A DNA stretch of 64,000 bases from the NCBI RefSeq assembly GCF_003602095.1, contig NZ_RAHH01000010.1, positions 1 to 64,000 of the forward strand, written 5' to 3'. The notes beneath the pieces were generated by a model. That model did not search any database. It worked only from the letters and a program-made list of their open reading frames with translations, and was not told the origin of the DNA. Of the stretch, positions 41,239 through 51,393 are shown piece after piece. Position numbers and translations under genes: made by a program. The number at the start of each line of letters is the position of its first letter. Position 1 is the first letter of the stretch. This DNA comes from Rahnella woolbedingensis (GTDB lineage: Bacteria > Pseudomonadota > Gammaproteobacteria > Enterobacterales > Enterobacteriaceae).

Positions 41239-41546
41239 ATTTTCCATTTATAAAAAATATTTACACGTTGTTAACACCAAAAATTAATACACAGTGCATG
41301 ATAAAAATCATTCTAATTTTCAATATGATGAATAGAAATTGGTGACGGGATTTTCGCTATTGCATGGATTTCAGGTTAAAAAATTGCAGCATTTAGCACT
41401 TCCGGCCATGACGAAGGGCTGAACGAAGGGATGCTTCAATGATATAATTTCCGCATTATTTCTACTTTTTTTGATGAATCAGCCAGTTCATTGAATGTCC
41501 TGAAAAAACTCGGATAACGAGTGACAAACCTGGAAGCTGCAAGATT
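41239..41546 (+). other. A/T-rich ybeF-lipA gap
   Basis: This 308-nt gap is strongly A/T-rich and has no reading frame of note. A perfect -10 hexamer TATAAT lies at 41443-41448, about 100 nt before lipA, with only a weak -35, and is the best lipA promoter candidate. Confidence 0.4.
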
Positions 41547-42512
41547 ATGAGTAAACCGATTCAGATGGAACGCGGCGTAAAATACCGCGATGCAGACAAG
41601 ATGGCGTTAATCCCGGTGAAAACCGTGGTCAGTGACCGGCAGGAAATGTTACGTAAGCCGGCATGGATGAAAATCAAATTACCTGCCGACTCAACGAAAA
41701 TTCAGGGCATTAAATCAGCGCTGCGTAAGAACGGCCTGCATTCTGTCTGTGAAGAAGCGGCTTGCCCTAACCTTTCCGAATGCTTTAACCATGGCACCGC
41801 GACCTTCATGATCCTCGGCGCTATTTGTACCCGTCGTTGCCCGTTCTGCGATGTGGCACATGGGCGTCCGACCGCACCAGACACCAACGAGCCGGAAAAA
41901 CTGGCGCAAACCATCTCCGATATGGGCCTGCGTTATGTGGTGATCACTTCCGTTGACCGTGATGATCTGCGCGATGGCGGTGCCCAGCACTTTGCTGACT
42001 GTATTACAGCTATCCGTGCGAAAAACCCGACCATCAAAATTGAAACACTGGTACCGGACTTCCGTGGCCGTATGGATCGCGCACTGGATATTCTCAACGC
42101 CAGCCCGCCGGATGTGTTTAACCACAATCTGGAAAACGTGCCGCGCGTTTACCGCCAGGTTCGCCCTGGTGCGAACTACGAATGGTCGCTGACCTTGCTG
42201 CAACGCTTTAAAGAAGCGCACCCTGAAATCCCAACCAAGTCAGGTCTGATGGTCGGTCTTGGTGAAACGAACGAAGAAATCATCGAAGTGATGCGCGACC
42301 TGCGTCGCCACGGTGTCACCATGCTGACGCTCGGCCAGTACCTGCAGCCAAGCCGTCACCATCTGCCGGTTCAGCGTTATGTGAGCCCGGAAGAGTTCGA
42401 TCAGATGAAAGAAGCCGCGATGGAAATGGGCTTCACTCATGCGGCCTGCGGTCCGTTCGTGCGTTCTTCTTATCACGCCGATCTGCAAGCCAAAGGCTTA
42501 GAGGTTAAATAA
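41547..42512 (+). CDS. lipA: Lipoyl synthase LipA
   Basis: Radical SAM enzyme inserting two sulfurs into octanoyl-lipoyl domains. The auxiliary cluster cysteines are Cys68, Cys73 and Cys79, and the radical SAM cluster cysteines are Cys94, Cys98 and Cys101 (CTRRCPFC). The 321 residues equal E. coli LipA. It depends on flavodoxin, encoded at 518. A strong terminator follows. Confidence 0.98.
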   Translation: MSKPIQMERGVKYRDADKMALIPVKTVVSDRQEMLRKPAWMKIKLPADSTKIQGIKSALRKNGLHSVCEEAACPNLSECFNHGTATFMILGAICTRRCPFCDVAHGRPTAPDTNEPEKLAQTISDMGLRYVVITSVDRDDLRDGGAQHFADCITAIRAKNPTIKIETLVPDFRGRMDRALDILNASPPDVFNHNLENVPRVYRQVRPGANYEWSLTLLQRFKEAHPEIPTKSGLMVGLGETNEEIIEVMRDLRRHGVTMLTLGQYLQPSRHHLPVQRYVSPEEFDQMKEAAMEMGFTHAACGPFVRSSYHADLQAKGLEVK

Positions 42513-42573
42513 AGTCAGGCGTAGCGTTCAGACGCTGTGTTTTAACATTTTGTTACTTCTTATCGCAGAAAAC

Positions 42574-42605
42574 AAAAAAGGTTGTTCGCAAGAACAACCT
42601 TTTTT
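42574..42605. terminator. Bidirectional terminator between lipA and tatE
   Basis: Stem AAAAAAGGTTGTTC/GAACAACCTTTTTT with loop GCAA gives a T run on both strands, fitting the convergent genes. Confidence 0.93.
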
Positions 42606-42634
42606 CATGCCCGGAAAACGAGATTGAGTCAGAC

Positions 42635-42841
42635 TCAGTCTTTGTGCTCTACGCGCTCTGCCGCTTTTTCTTCTGCTGTTTTTTCAGCAGATGCCGGAGC
42701 CGGATCATCATTCATGGCTTTCTTGAAGCCACGCAGTGCTGCACCCAGGTCACCGCCCAGAGAGCGCAGTTTGCTGGTACCGAACAACAGGACGATCAGC
42801 ACGCCGACCACCAACAATTTAGTAATACTTAGACCTTCCAT
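42635..42841 (-). CDS. tatE: Twin-arginine translocase subunit TatE
   Basis: Small TatA-type component of the Tat protein export pathway. One N-terminal membrane helix (about 5-20) is followed by the hinge [24 protein letters not shown] amphipathic helix (residues 21-44; conserved FG, LGxxxG, FKKAM) and a charged tail. ATG 42841 has AAGG about 5 nt upstream and gives 68 residues (67 in E. coli). Position next to lipA identifies it as TatE rather than TatA. Confidence 0.95.
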   Translation of the reverse strand: MEGLSITKLLVVGVLIVLLFGTSKLRSLGGDLGAALRGFKKAMNDDPAPASAEKTAEEKAAERVEHKD

Positions 42842-43098
42842 ACATACCTTCTTTACACTGAGTGCTGGAATACAGCAGTGACAACTTGTCATTATTAACG
42901 GCCATTCGCGACGTTAATACAACCCGAAAATGTAACAGAACGGATCCAGAACTGTGCGCATTATAACCATAGTGAGCTATTATGAGCGTGAATAGCACAC
43001 GCACAAAGTACTTCTGTCTTTATTTGCAGCAAAACAACGTCTAGTTTGATTTCGACCCGCTTTATCAACCCGGGTTTGCGAACCCTTAATGAGAACCG

Positions 43099-44163
43099 AT
43101 GCCGAAAAAGCTTCATACGACTCTGGTTAACGATACTCATCATTCCGGACTGCGTTTTGCGAAACGGACTTACCTGCCCCGCATTGTCGGACTGGGCACA
43201 GGAACTTTTTGTGTCGGCTCGGTGATGGTTGAACATTCAACGCCAGGCTGGCTGTGGCTTTTGCTGTTTTTCAACGGTTTTATCTGGCCGCACCTTGCCT
43301 ACTGGAAAGCAAAACGGTCGGCGACGCCGTTTAAAAGTGAAATTCATAACCTGCAGGTTGACGCGATTTTCGGCGGCATCTGGATTGCCGTGATGGGATT
43401 CAACGCCCTGCCCTCGGCGACCATTTTCGCCATGATGGGTATGAATAATATCTCCGCAGGTGGCAAGACGTTGTTCTTTCGCTGCGTTATTGCGCAGATT
43501 ACCGTTGCGCTGGCATTACTGTGGATAGCGAAACTTCCTTTCCTGCCCGAAACCACACAGTTCCAGCTTTATCTCTGCTTACCGATGCTCATGATTTACC
43601 CGATTTTCCTCGGGAATGTCACCTACCGGACATCACGAAAACTCGCCGAACACAAACAGGCGATTATGCAGATAAGCGTGCGGGATGGTCTGACAGGGCT
43701 TTATAACCGCCGTCACTGGGAATCTCTGCTGCAAACTGAGCTCGAGAGTTTCCGGCGTTACCGGCACAAAACCACGCTGGTGCTGATTGATATCGACCAC
43801 TTCAAAAGCATCAACGACAACTACGGTCACAGCGTTGGCGACCAGGCCATTATTTTGCTGGCTCAGGAACTGCAACAAACCATGCGTACCGCGGATATTA
43901 TCGGGCGTTTTGGCGGTGATGAATTTGCGGCAATTTTACCGCACAGCACTAAGCTACAGGCGAAACGGGCGACAGAGCGGCTGCAAAGCCGCCTGGCTAA
44001 TAGCCTGTTTCTGCTTCATCCCGAATTACAGATCCACATCAGCGCAGGAATAGCCGAATGCGATGATGCGCAGGAAACCCCGACGCACTGGCTGAATGCC
44101 GCCGATAATGCCCTGTACATCGCAAAGAAAAACGGGCGAAACCGGGTCGAAATAGCCGGTTAG
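43099..44163 (+). CDS. Diguanylate cyclase with MASE2 sensor domain (DgcC/AdrA-like)
   Basis: Predicted membrane enzyme that makes cyclic di-GMP from two GTP. The N-terminal MASE2 domain (about 25-175) has several hydrophobic spans with the NGFIWPHLAYW signature. The GGDEF domain (about 190-354) is complete: DGLTGLYNRR, DIDHFKSIND, GGDEF at 272-276, and the inhibitory I-site RTAD at 263-266. The architecture and length (354) match E. coli DgcC/AdrA (371), which controls cellulose. It is an insertion relative to E. coli between tatE and ybeM. A paralogue with a degenerate active site lies at 58907. Confidence 0.88.
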   Translation: MPKKLHTTLVNDTHHSGLRFAKRTYLPRIVGLGTGTFCVGSVMVEHSTPGWLWLLLFFNGFIWPHLAYWKAKRSATPFKSEIHNLQVDAIFGGIWIAVMGFNALPSATIFAMMGMNNISAGGKTLFFRCVIAQITVALALLWIAKLPFLPETTQFQLYLCLPMLMIYPIFLGNVTYRTSRKLAEHKQAIMQISVRDGLTGLYNRRHWESLLQTELESFRRYRHKTTLVLIDIDHFKSINDNYGHSVGDQAIILLAQELQQTMRTADIIGRFGGDEFAAILPHSTKLQAKRATERLQSRLANSLFLLHPELQIHISAGIAECDDAQETPTHWLNAADNALYIAKKNGRNRVEIAG

Positions 44164-44196
44164 AACGACAGATTTCCCGGTTTCAGCCCGTAATTG

Positions 44197-44994
44197 TCAG
44201 ATGAAACGGCTGAGGAAAGCCTGCGTGCGCGGATGCTGAGGATTCACTAACACCTCATCCGCCGCGCCCTGCTCGACCACCACTCCGCGATCCATAAACA
44301 CCACACGGTCAGCCGCTTCTTTCGCAAAACCGATTTCATGGGTGACCACAATCATTGTCAGCCCCTGCTGTGCCAGATCCCGCATGGTGGCTAATACTTC
44401 ACCCACCAGCTCAGGATCCAGTGCAGAAGTCGGTTCGTCAAACAGCATCAGCTTAGGTTTCACCGCCAGCGCCCGCGCAATCGCCACGCGCTGTTGTTGT
44501 CCGCCGGAAAGATGACGCGGATACGCATCCGCTTTATCGCTCAGCCCGACTTTTTGCAGCAACTCGCGGGCATATTTCTCTGCGTCATGTCGGCTTTCTT
44601 TATGCACGCCGACCGGGGCTTCCGTAATGTTTTGCAGCACAGTCATGTGCGGATAAAGATTGAATTGCTGAAACACCATACCGATATCCCGGCGCTGGCG
44701 AGCAATGGCCCGTTCAGACAATTTATGCAGATGGTCGCCACGCAGCTCATAACCAATCTGCTCACCGCCCACCATAATCGAGCCACGATCAATATCTTCC
44801 AGGTGATTAATGCAGCGCAGGAAGGTGGATTTACCCGAGCCTGATGGCCCGAGGATCACCACCACTTCACTCGGTTTGACATCCAGATCAATGCCCTTCA
44901 ATACTTCATTATCACCGTAACTTTTATGCACGTTGCGTGCCGTCACCAGTGATGCCGGTTCGGATGACTGTGCGCCGGATGGCATTTGACTCAT
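44197..44994 (-). CDS. Polar amino acid ABC transporter ATP-binding protein
   Basis: ATPase of the polar amino acid uptake family (GlnQ/HisP-like). Walker [10 protein letters not shown], signature LSGGQQQR, Walker [13 protein letters not shown] and switch His in VVTHEIG are intact. The 265 residues include an N-terminal extension of about 15. Its start overlaps the permease stop by four bases. It is last of a minus-strand cluster with a binding protein, permease, amidase and decarboxylase-like protein. Substrate unknown; it is not GltL, which is encoded at 25866. Confidence 0.9.
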   Translation of the reverse strand: MSQMPSGAQSSEPASLVTARNVHKSYGDNEVLKGIDLDVKPSEVVVILGPSGSGKSTFLRCINHLEDIDRGSIMVGGEQIGYELRGDHLHKLSERAIARQRRDIGMVFQQFNLYPHMTVLQNITEAPVGVHKESRHDAEKYARELLQKVGLSDKADAYPRHLSGGQQQRVAIARALAVKPKLMLFDEPTSALDPELVGEVLATMRDLAQQGLTMIVVTHEIGFAKEAADRVVFMDRGVVVEQGAADEVLVNPQHPRTQAFLSRFI

Positions 44995-45974
44995 AAGTCC
45001 TCCTTTCGGACCAGGCCCGGCGAATTAATGATCGGCGCGGCTTTTTCTTCCGCATTGGTCTGACGTCGTTTTACGTTAGGCAACGTCCGGCGCGTGCCGC
45101 GGGAATAATAGCGTTCAATCGCGGACTGCCCGAGGTTAAGCAATGACGTGATAAACAGATACCAGATAACCGCCACCATCAGCATCGGCACCACTTCAAA
45201 GGTGCGGTTGTAGATGGTTTGCACCGAATACAGCAGGTCGCCCATGGCGATAACGCTGACCAGCGATGTCGCTTTAATCATGCTGATCAGCTGATTACCC
45301 GTCGGGGGAATGATCGAACGCATTGCCTGCGGAATGATAATCCGGCGCAGCGCGCGCCCACGGCTCATGCCAAACGCCTGCGCGGTTTCGCCCTGACCGT
45401 TATCGACCGATAACAAACCGGCACGAATGATTTCCGCCATATACGCCGCTTCATTCAGCGCCAGACCGGCAATTGCCGCCGTCAGCGGCGTGATCAGATC
45501 ATTGGTATTCCAGCTAAAATATTCCGGGCCAAACGGGATGCCGATCACCACCCGCGGGAACAGCGTCGACATGTTGTACCAGAACAGCAATTGCACCAGC
45601 AGCGGGGTACCGCGGAAGAACCAGATATACAATCCTGCTAATCTTCGCAGCAACATGCTGTCAGACAAACGGGCAATCGCCAGCATCAGGCCAATGAACA
45701 CGCCGAGCACCATCGAGACCACGGTAAGACCCAGCGTCACGCCCAGGCCTTTGATGACAGTACCTTCCGTAAACCACTGCGCCACCACGTGCCATTCGAA
45801 ATTAGGGTTGTGGGACACCGCCCAAATCACATCAGCTGCAATCAGCAGCACAACTATCCAGGCAATCCAGCGACCGTAGTGACGCGGTGCATGGGAAAAC
45901 TCAACGTTACGTCGTGGATCCTGCGTATAGTCGTCCATGACTGCCGGCTTTGAACTATACGTTTTATCAGTCAT
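44991..45974 (-). CDS. Polar amino acid ABC transporter permease
   Basis: HisMQ-family permease with long charged ends: about 35 residues before the first membrane span and 45 after the last. Hydrophobic spans start at about 35, 75, 110 and 195-285; the coupling segment [22 protein letters not shown] is clear. The 327 residues are longer than usual (220-250) because of the tails. Only one permease gene is present, so a homodimer is likely. Overlaps both neighbours by four bases. Confidence 0.88.
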   Translation of the reverse strand: MTDKTYSSKPAVMDDYTQDPRRNVEFSHAPRHYGRWIAWIVVLLIAADVIWAVSHNPNFEWHVVAQWFTEGTVIKGLGVTLGLTVVSMVLGVFIGLMLAIARLSDSMLLRRLAGLYIWFFRGTPLLVQLLFWYNMSTLFPRVVIGIPFGPEYFSWNTNDLITPLTAAIAGLALNEAAYMAEIIRAGLLSVDNGQGETAQAFGMSRGRALRRIIIPQAMRSIIPPTGNQLISMIKATSLVSVIAMGDLLYSVQTIYNRTFEVVPMLMVAVIWYLFITSLLNLGQSAIERYYSRGTRRTLPNVKRRQTNAEEKAAPIINSPGLVRKEDL

Positions 45975-46879
45975 TTAGCCTGCGCCTTTGCCAGGTTGAT
46001 GCCCGGTGCCGGGATCATATTGCCTTCCAGCCCCCATTTTTTCATGATGATGCCGTACGTGCCGTTATCGAACAGTTTCTGATAACCGGCAAGGATTGCG
46101 TCACGTACCGGAGAATCTTTGGCAACGACGGTGCCCTGGAAGATATCGCCAAATCCGTTGGATTTGCCGGTGCCGGTCAGTTCAAGCTGGCCGTTGGCTT
46201 TTTCCACAAAATACGTCAGCGGTGCCTGAGAAGAGAAGAATGCATCGGAACGGTTTGAGCGCACGGCCAGAATAGACGTCGGCTGGTCACTGAAAGATTG
46301 CACCGTCACCGCCGGTTTACCGCCTTTGACGCACACATCCGATTGCTTGCGAATAACCTGTTCAGCTGATCCACCTGCCATGACGGCTATACGTTTGCCG
46401 CAGGTATCATCGAGAGAATTGATTTTTTCCGGGTTGCCTTTACGCACACCGAACACCACGTACTCTTTCACAAAATCGATGAAATCATTTTTCGCCTGAC
46501 GGTCGGGATAATCACCAATCGGGCCGATGCCCATCTGGTAACGGCCTGCCGCCATACCGCTGAGAATGCCAGATAAGCCACTCACGGAAGCATGTTCAAT
46601 TTTCACACCTAACACTTCAGCCAGTGCGTGCGCCAGATCTGCGCTTGCGCCATCCAGGCCATTGGCGCCGGTGACGATTTCATACGGAGGGAAAGACCCG
46701 TTGTTAACCGACGTCATCACGCCTGACTTTTGAATATCCGCAGGCAATTTAGCGTGGATCGCCGGATCCATCGTCTGCGTCGGGATTGACACATTTTCAG
46801 CAGCAAAGGCATTAATGGAAGATACGGAAAGTAATGCAGCGGTCAGAGCAGCAGCCTGACGTAGTTTTTTTGCCATCAT
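45971..46879 (-). CDS. Amino acid ABC transporter periplasmic binding protein
   Basis: SBP family 3 protein with a cleaved signal peptide (about 26 residues, INAFA-AE). The mature domain begins with GVMTSVNNGSFPPYEIVTG and carries the DLAHALAEVLGV motif. Ligand unknown. The start is either of two adjacent ATGs (46879 or 46876). It lies 216 nt after the ybeM-like amidase and overlaps the permease gene, so its own promoter in that gap is possible. Confidence 0.88.
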   Translation of the reverse strand: MMAKKLRQAAALTAALLSVSSINAFAAENVSIPTQTMDPAIHAKLPADIQKSGVMTSVNNGSFPPYEIVTGANGLDGASADLAHALAEVLGVKIEHASVSGLSGILSGMAAGRYQMGIGPIGDYPDRQAKNDFIDFVKEYVVFGVRKGNPEKINSLDDTCGKRIAVMAGGSAEQVIRKQSDVCVKGGKPAVTVQSFSDQPTSILAVRSNRSDAFFSSQAPLTYFVEKANGQLELTGTGKSNGFGDIFQGTVVAKDSPVRDAILAGYQKLFDNGTYGIIMKKWGLEGNMIPAPGINLAKAQAK

Positions 46880-47095
46880 TCTCTTATTTCCTCTGTCGAA
46901 AAAGTCGGTCTGTGAGTTTATGAATGTTGTGTTTTTATAGTGAGCGCCTTCCGTGGCGGATTTCCGGGTACTTCTTTAAGAAGCTTTTTATAAGGCTGTT
47001 TATTTTACTTTTTATATCAAAACAAACGCGTTCCCTGGTGAGGCGCGCGATACTGCTTAAAATCAGTGGCTACCGTTGAGGACCGGCAGCGAAAA

Positions 47096-47890
47096 TCAGT
47101 CGTGACGTAATTGCGGTAAACCAAAACGGCGGTTTGCCAGCACCGGTAACACTTTGCGGGCATGTGCCAGACGATCTTTGTCCAGTTCAGCAAACACCAG
47201 CGCCGGGGCTTCTGCTGCGCGGGCGATAGCCACACCCAGCGGATCGACGACCATGCTGTTGCCGATATTGCGCTCGCCACACTCACCCACTGCCACCATA
47301 TAAGTGGTGTTTTCCAGTGCGCGCGCCGTGACCAGCACTTCCCAATGCATTTCTTTCAGCGGGCCTTTGACCCAGGCGGCGGGCAGAACCAGTACGTCTG
47401 CGCCATCAAGCACCAGACGACGCGCCAGTTCCGGGAAACGCACGTCATAACACGTCATCAGGCCGACGTTAAAACCGGCGACATTGACCAGCGGCGGCAC
47501 TTCATCGCCCGCAGTGACGTTTTTCGATTCCTGCGAAGAGAACGCATCATAAAGATGCAGCTTCTGATACTCAGAAATAATTTCGCCATTACGGATTGAA
47601 ATCAGGACGTTATAGGCACGACCGTCCGGTGCGGGCGTGTGAACGCTCATCATGGTGGTCATCTGATTGCCACGACTGGCCGCCAGCAACTGGCTGACAA
47701 ACGGGCCATCCAGCGGCTGCGCCGCTTTCAACACCAGATCCGGATCGGTGATATCACGCGCCAGAATACCTTCCGGCAATACCAGCAAATCCGCGCCTGC
47801 TTCCCGTGATTTCGCCATCAGCGAAAGACAGGTTTCGACGTTCGCTTCCCATTCACGGGAAACGGCAAACTGACCTAATGCAACTTTCAT
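47096..47890 (-). CDS. YbeM/NitA-type amidase (nitrilase superfamily)
   Basis: Carbon-nitrogen hydrolase. The Glu-Lys-Cys triad is present: Glu40 (LPEG), Lys110 (EYQKLHLYD) and Cys147 (MTCYDVRFPE). The set best fits deaminated glutathione amidase (YbeM/NitA, Nit1), a metabolite repair enzyme; E. coli has ybeM at this very place, broken in K-12. ATG 47890 has AGGGGAG about 5 nt upstream, giving 264 residues. It lies 37 nt after the decarboxylase-like gene and probably in one operon with it. A catabolic amidase acting on the imported compound is the alternative. Confidence 0.85.
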   Translation of the reverse strand: MKVALGQFAVSREWEANVETCLSLMAKSREAGADLLVLPEGILARDITDPDLVLKAAQPLDGPFVSQLLAASRGNQMTTMMSVHTPAPDGRAYNVLISIRNGEIISEYQKLHLYDAFSSQESKNVTAGDEVPPLVNVAGFNVGLMTCYDVRFPELARRLVLDGADVLVLPAAWVKGPLKEMHWEVLVTARALENTTYMVAVGECGERNIGNSMVVDPLGVAIARAAEAPALVFAELDKDRLAHARKVLPVLANRRFGLPQLRHD

Positions 47891-47927
47891 CTTTACTCCC
47901 CTGTCGCCTGAACATTCAGGCAAATGG

Positions 47928-48890
47928 TTAGATAGTATTGGCAAACTGCGGGAATAACTCCTGCGGAGTCAGTCGTTTAGCCGTCAGCCCCTGTGCATGT
48001 AATTCATGAGCAAAATCGTCGATCATCTTTTCGTTGGCTGCGTAACCGTTTGCATTCCAGTCCGCAGGTAAATCGACGACCGTGCGACGTAAATCGTCCA
48101 GTAACCACGGCGTGGTATCGGCATACTTGGCGCGCTTGTCCATCCAGACCTGATAAGAGCGGTCGATGATTTCACTCAGCGCCTGTGGCAGCCACGGGTG
48201 TTCTTCAGCCAGTGCGGGTTTAATCACCAGCAGGTGAATGCCCGGGATGTAACCGACGCGGTTAAAATAGGCCAGCTCGGCAGCACGGAAATCCGGCTGG
48301 AACTGACGGAAACCCGAGTCAGGCTTGAAGAAACCGTCAGGCATAAACGGCGTGAAAATGGCGTCCAGCCAGCCTTCCTGCAACAACTCCATCATCGGAC
48401 GTTCTTCCGGCACCGCTTCAATACGACCTTCACGGCCAAAACCGGCCAGACGATCCACAATCGGGTGCGCGGCAGTCAGACGACCCACATACCAGTTCGC
48501 ATCTTCAATGCCCACGCCTTCCAGCGCCAGCAGCGTACGGGTCCAGGTATTGCCGGAATCCTGCCAGCCGGTCAGGCCGATACGCTTGCCAGCCAGCTGG
48601 GAAAGTTCAGTCAGCGGACTGTCTTCACGGGTGATAATGCAGCGCTGACGGAAACCGCGCATCAGGAAATGCGGTATGGCCAACAAATCGGATTCGCCCC
48701 GCGCACGCCCTTGTGCGTAACGACTGAAAGACACTTCACCCGCATCGTATTGGTCGCTGGTGCCCAGATTATCGACCAGCGTACCCACACGATCGATTTC
48801 AAGAGTAAAGCCTTGCGGTTTGAGGTCGCCTAACGCCAGCGGCGTAAAATAATCCCAGTCACGAACAGCCAGCCTGATGGTAATCGTCAC
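47928..48890 (-). CDS. 4,5-dihydroxyphthalate decarboxylase-like / SBP-fold protein
   Basis: Resembles the Pht5 (4,5-dihydroxyphthalate decarboxylase) group of periplasmic-binding-like folds: LALGDLKPQGF near the start, YDAGEVSFSRY, LAGKRIGLTGW and MPDGFFKPDSGFRQFQPDF. The frame is open to 48998, but GTG 48890 has AAGGGG 6 nt upstream and the N-terminus then aligns; there is no signal peptide, so it is cytoplasmic (320 residues). It is first gene of the cluster, divergent from a MocR regulator. Actual reaction unknown. Confidence 0.7.
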   Translation of the reverse strand: MTITIRLAVRDWDYFTPLALGDLKPQGFTLEIDRVGTLVDNLGTSDQYDAGEVSFSRYAQGRARGESDLLAIPHFLMRGFRQRCIITREDSPLTELSQLAGKRIGLTGWQDSGNTWTRTLLALEGVGIEDANWYVGRLTAAHPIVDRLAGFGREGRIEAVPEERPMMELLQEGWLDAIFTPFMPDGFFKPDSGFRQFQPDFRAAELAYFNRVGYIPGIHLLVIKPALAEEHPWLPQALSEIIDRSYQVWMDKRAKYADTTPWLLDDLRRTVVDLPADWNANGYAANEKMIDDFAHELHAQGLTAKRLTPQELFPQFANTI

Positions 48891-49100
48891 ATCCGTCCCC
48901 TTAAGTGTCAGCATGGTTGATATGCAGAAAAACAACTGTGCGTTTACAAACTTTCCAGCAAACACACCAAATTCTTTTACGAAGGAGACCATCTTCATCG
49001 CAATGTGATTATTTTATCGCCTCCGTTGGCTAAGTTTGATACTAATGGCATAAATTAATATGTACAATAGATTCTTTGTTACTGAACAAAAGGCGAGAAA

Positions 49101-50447
49101 ATGGCAGAAAATCCCCTCGAAAAAACGCTGGACGCACAATGGTTAGCGACGCAATTACAGGATCGTTCCATGCGGGGCATTGCGATTGAAACCGCGGCGA
49201 TGATCCGTTCCGGGGTGATCGAAATCGGGACGCACCTGCCCGCCGTTCGCGAACTGGCGCAGGCGCTGGGGGTCAGTCCGGCCACGGTATCCGCCGCGTG
49301 GGGGCAACTGCGACGTCAGAAAGTGATCGCCGGTCGCGGGCGCAACGGCGTCTGGGTGTGCGGGGACATGCTTTCGCCAAGACCGGCGCGCTTTGAGAAA
49401 ATCGGCAATTTTGGCGAACATATTATTGCGGATCTGGCGCTGTCCTCGCCGGACCCGGAGCTGCTGCCTAACCTGCTCGAAGCCATGCAACACGGCGTTG
49501 GTGCGGATAATCTCAACAGCTATCAGCGTGAAGCCATTGCGCCGTCATTGCTTGCAGCGGCAAAACTCGACTGGCCTTATGACGCACCCGCGTTTATGTC
49601 TGCGGACGGTGGTTTTGACGGGATGAACCTGACGCTGCAAACCTTACTGATGCAGGGTTCGGTGGTGGCGATTGAGGATCCGACGGCCACCCGTTTGCTG
49701 GATATGCTGGATAATCTGGGCGCACAGGTGCTCGCGGTGAAATGCGATGAGTTCGGTCCGCTGCCGGAATCTCTGGCTCAGGCGCTGCTGAAAAATCCTT
49801 CCGCATTTATTTACCAACCACGTACACACTCACATTGCGGCCACGCCATCAATGCAGAACGTTATGCTGCGCTGGCGGAAATTCTCAGCCAGAGCAATAC
49901 GCTGATCATTGAAGATGACGGCATCGGGCAATTGTCCTGTTATCCGCCGGTGAGTATGGGCAGCCGGTTGCCTGACCGGACGGTACATGTCCGTTCTTAT
50001 TCCAAAGCCTATGGCCCGGACTTGCGGCTGGCGGTGATTTCAGGTTCGAACGATTTAATCAAACAAATCAAATCATTCCGTAATTTTGGTGCCGGGTGGT
50101 CGAGCCGTATTTTGCAGGAAGCGCTGGCCTGGCTGATTAAAGATCCGAAAACGCAGGAAGGGATATCGCACGCCAAAAACGTCTATGCGCAGCGCCGCAA
50201 AGCCATGTCTGACGCTTTACGTATACGCGGCATTACCATTCCCGAACGCGACGGACTGGCGATGTGGATCCCGGTGCCCTCCGAGCAGTTCGCGCTGGTG
50301 ACGATGGCTGCGCGGGGCATCGCGGTTCTGCCCGGCGAGCGCAGCCGCATCGGGCCGGGGCAGTTTATCCGTATCAGTACCAGTCAGGTGAAACCGGAGC
50401 AGGTAGATTTAATTGCTGATGCCCTGGTTCTGGCAATGGGAGCCTGA
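49101..50447 (+). CDS. MocR-family regulator (GntR HTH fused to aminotransferase fold)
   Basis: PLP-binding transcription factor. A GntR winged helix-turn-helix covers about 20-90 (LPAVRELAQALGVSPATVSAAW), and an aminotransferase class I-like domain covers about 110-445. The PLP lysine is probably Lys302 in SYSKAYGPDLRLAV, with DDG near 272-274. Such proteins typically sense amino compounds or PLP and control a divergent operon, which here would be the minus-strand cluster starting at 48890; the 210-nt shared gap fits this. Confidence 0.9.
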   Translation: MAENPLEKTLDAQWLATQLQDRSMRGIAIETAAMIRSGVIEIGTHLPAVRELAQALGVSPATVSAAWGQLRRQKVIAGRGRNGVWVCGDMLSPRPARFEKIGNFGEHIIADLALSSPDPELLPNLLEAMQHGVGADNLNSYQREAIAPSLLAAAKLDWPYDAPAFMSADGGFDGMNLTLQTLLMQGSVVAIEDPTATRLLDMLDNLGAQVLAVKCDEFGPLPESLAQALLKNPSAFIYQPRTHSHCGHAINAERYAALAEILSQSNTLIIEDDGIGQLSCYPPVSMGSRLPDRTVHVRSYSKAYGPDLRLAVISGSNDLIKQIKSFRNFGAGWSSRILQEALAWLIKDPKTQEGISHAKNVYAQRRKAMSDALRIRGITIPERDGLAMWIPVPSEQFALVTMAARGIAVLPGERSRIGPGQFIRISTSQVKPEQVDLIADALVLAMGA

Positions 50448-50451
50448 TTGC

Positions 50452-50886
50452 TCAGGGTTTTTTGGGTAAATGCCTGAGCAAATATTTCGGCGACTCTTCG
50501 TATCGCGCCCGCGCATAGAACTGGTGGGCGCGCACGCGGCGGGTATGGCTGTGTACTTCCATACGGTCGCAGCCGCGTTCCGCCGCCAGACGCTCTGCTT
50601 CATCCAGCAGTTTCTGGCCAATACCTGCGCCACGACACTGGTCGCTGACGCATAAATAGCTCACCCGGCAGAACTCTCCGGCCAGCGCAATCTGCGGAAT
50701 ATAATGCAATGAGATAAAGCCCACCGCCTTGCCCTCGGCTTGCGCAACCAGCAGACAACTGTCCGGGTTAGTGGCCATTTTTACCACACGTTCTGCTACG
50801 GCTTCCGGCGTATTGGGATAATCCAAATCGCCGAGTAATTGCGCCAGAATTTGCGCATCTGAAACGACACCTTCTCTGATTAACAT
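50452..50886 (-). CDS. GNAT-family N-acetyltransferase
   Basis: Small acetyltransferase (144 residues). The acetyl-CoA motif QCRGAGIGQKLLDEAE is intact, followed by the beta-6/alpha-4 segment HQFYARARYEE typical of GNATs. ATG 50886 has AGGA about 7 nt upstream; fifteen more codons are open upstream without support. Substrate unknown. It is convergent with the MocR gene and divergent from crcB. Confidence 0.85.
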   Translation of the reverse strand: MLIREGVVSDAQILAQLLGDLDYPNTPEAVAERVVKMATNPDSCLLVAQAEGKAVGFISLHYIPQIALAGEFCRVSYLCVSDQCRGAGIGQKLLDEAERLAAERGCDRMEVHSHTRRVRAHQFYARARYEESPKYLLRHLPKKP

Positions 50887-50999
50887 AGCGTTTTCCTGGT
50901 TACACACTGTTTCTGTATCGCGGCTACACAAGCCCTGTGACGCGAGGTAAACTTAGCGCCCGGCCCTTTCTGAATTCATCGCTTTTTTAAGGCATTACT

Positions 51000-51383
51000 A
51001 TGTTTAGCACCTTACTTGCAGTCTTTATTGGCGGTGGTATTGGCAGCGTGGTTCGCTGGTATGTCAGCCTCAAAATGAACGGGATGAGCCCGGTATTACC
51101 GGTCGGTACACTGACGGTGAATCTGGTCGGTGCATTTATTATTGGCCTGGGCATCGCCCTTTTCACCCGTCTGACCCATATCGAACCGGTCTGGAAACTG
51201 CTGATCACCACCGGCTTTTGCGGCGGCCTGACCACCTTTTCCACCTTCTCCCTCGAAGTCGTATACATGTTACAGGAGGGTCGTTTTGGTGCCGCCCTGC
51301 TCAATATGGCGCTCAATCTTGCCGGTTCCCTGACCATGACTTTACTGGCCTTTATGCTGGTCAGCTGGTTTAGCGCGCACTGA
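51000..51383 (+). CDS. crcB: Fluoride ion channel CrcB
   Basis: Dual-topology membrane channel that exports fluoride. The 127 residues equal E. coli CrcB. Four hydrophobic spans and the family motifs [27 protein letters not shown] and [16 protein letters not shown] are visible. I see no fluoride riboswitch in the short leader. In E. coli crcB follows cspE; here a TetR gene and a small ORF separate them. Confidence 0.96.
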   Translation: MFSTLLAVFIGGGIGSVVRWYVSLKMNGMSPVLPVGTLTVNLVGAFIIGLGIALFTRLTHIEPVWKLLITTGFCGGLTTFSTFSLEVVYMLQEGRFGAALLNMALNLAGSLTMTLLAFMLVSWFSAH

Positions 51384-51393
51384 TCCTATCTTC

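Noticed and set aside
46970-46995. Palindrome CTTCTTTAAGAAG followed by CTTTTTAT, terminator-like on the + strand
   Set aside because: No plus-strand gene ends here; it may be part of the binding protein promoter region, but there is too little to call it.
50931-50999. Possible fluoride riboswitch before crcB
   Set aside because: The leader is short and does not show the conserved GGNGAUGG and pseudoknot segments of the crcB motif.
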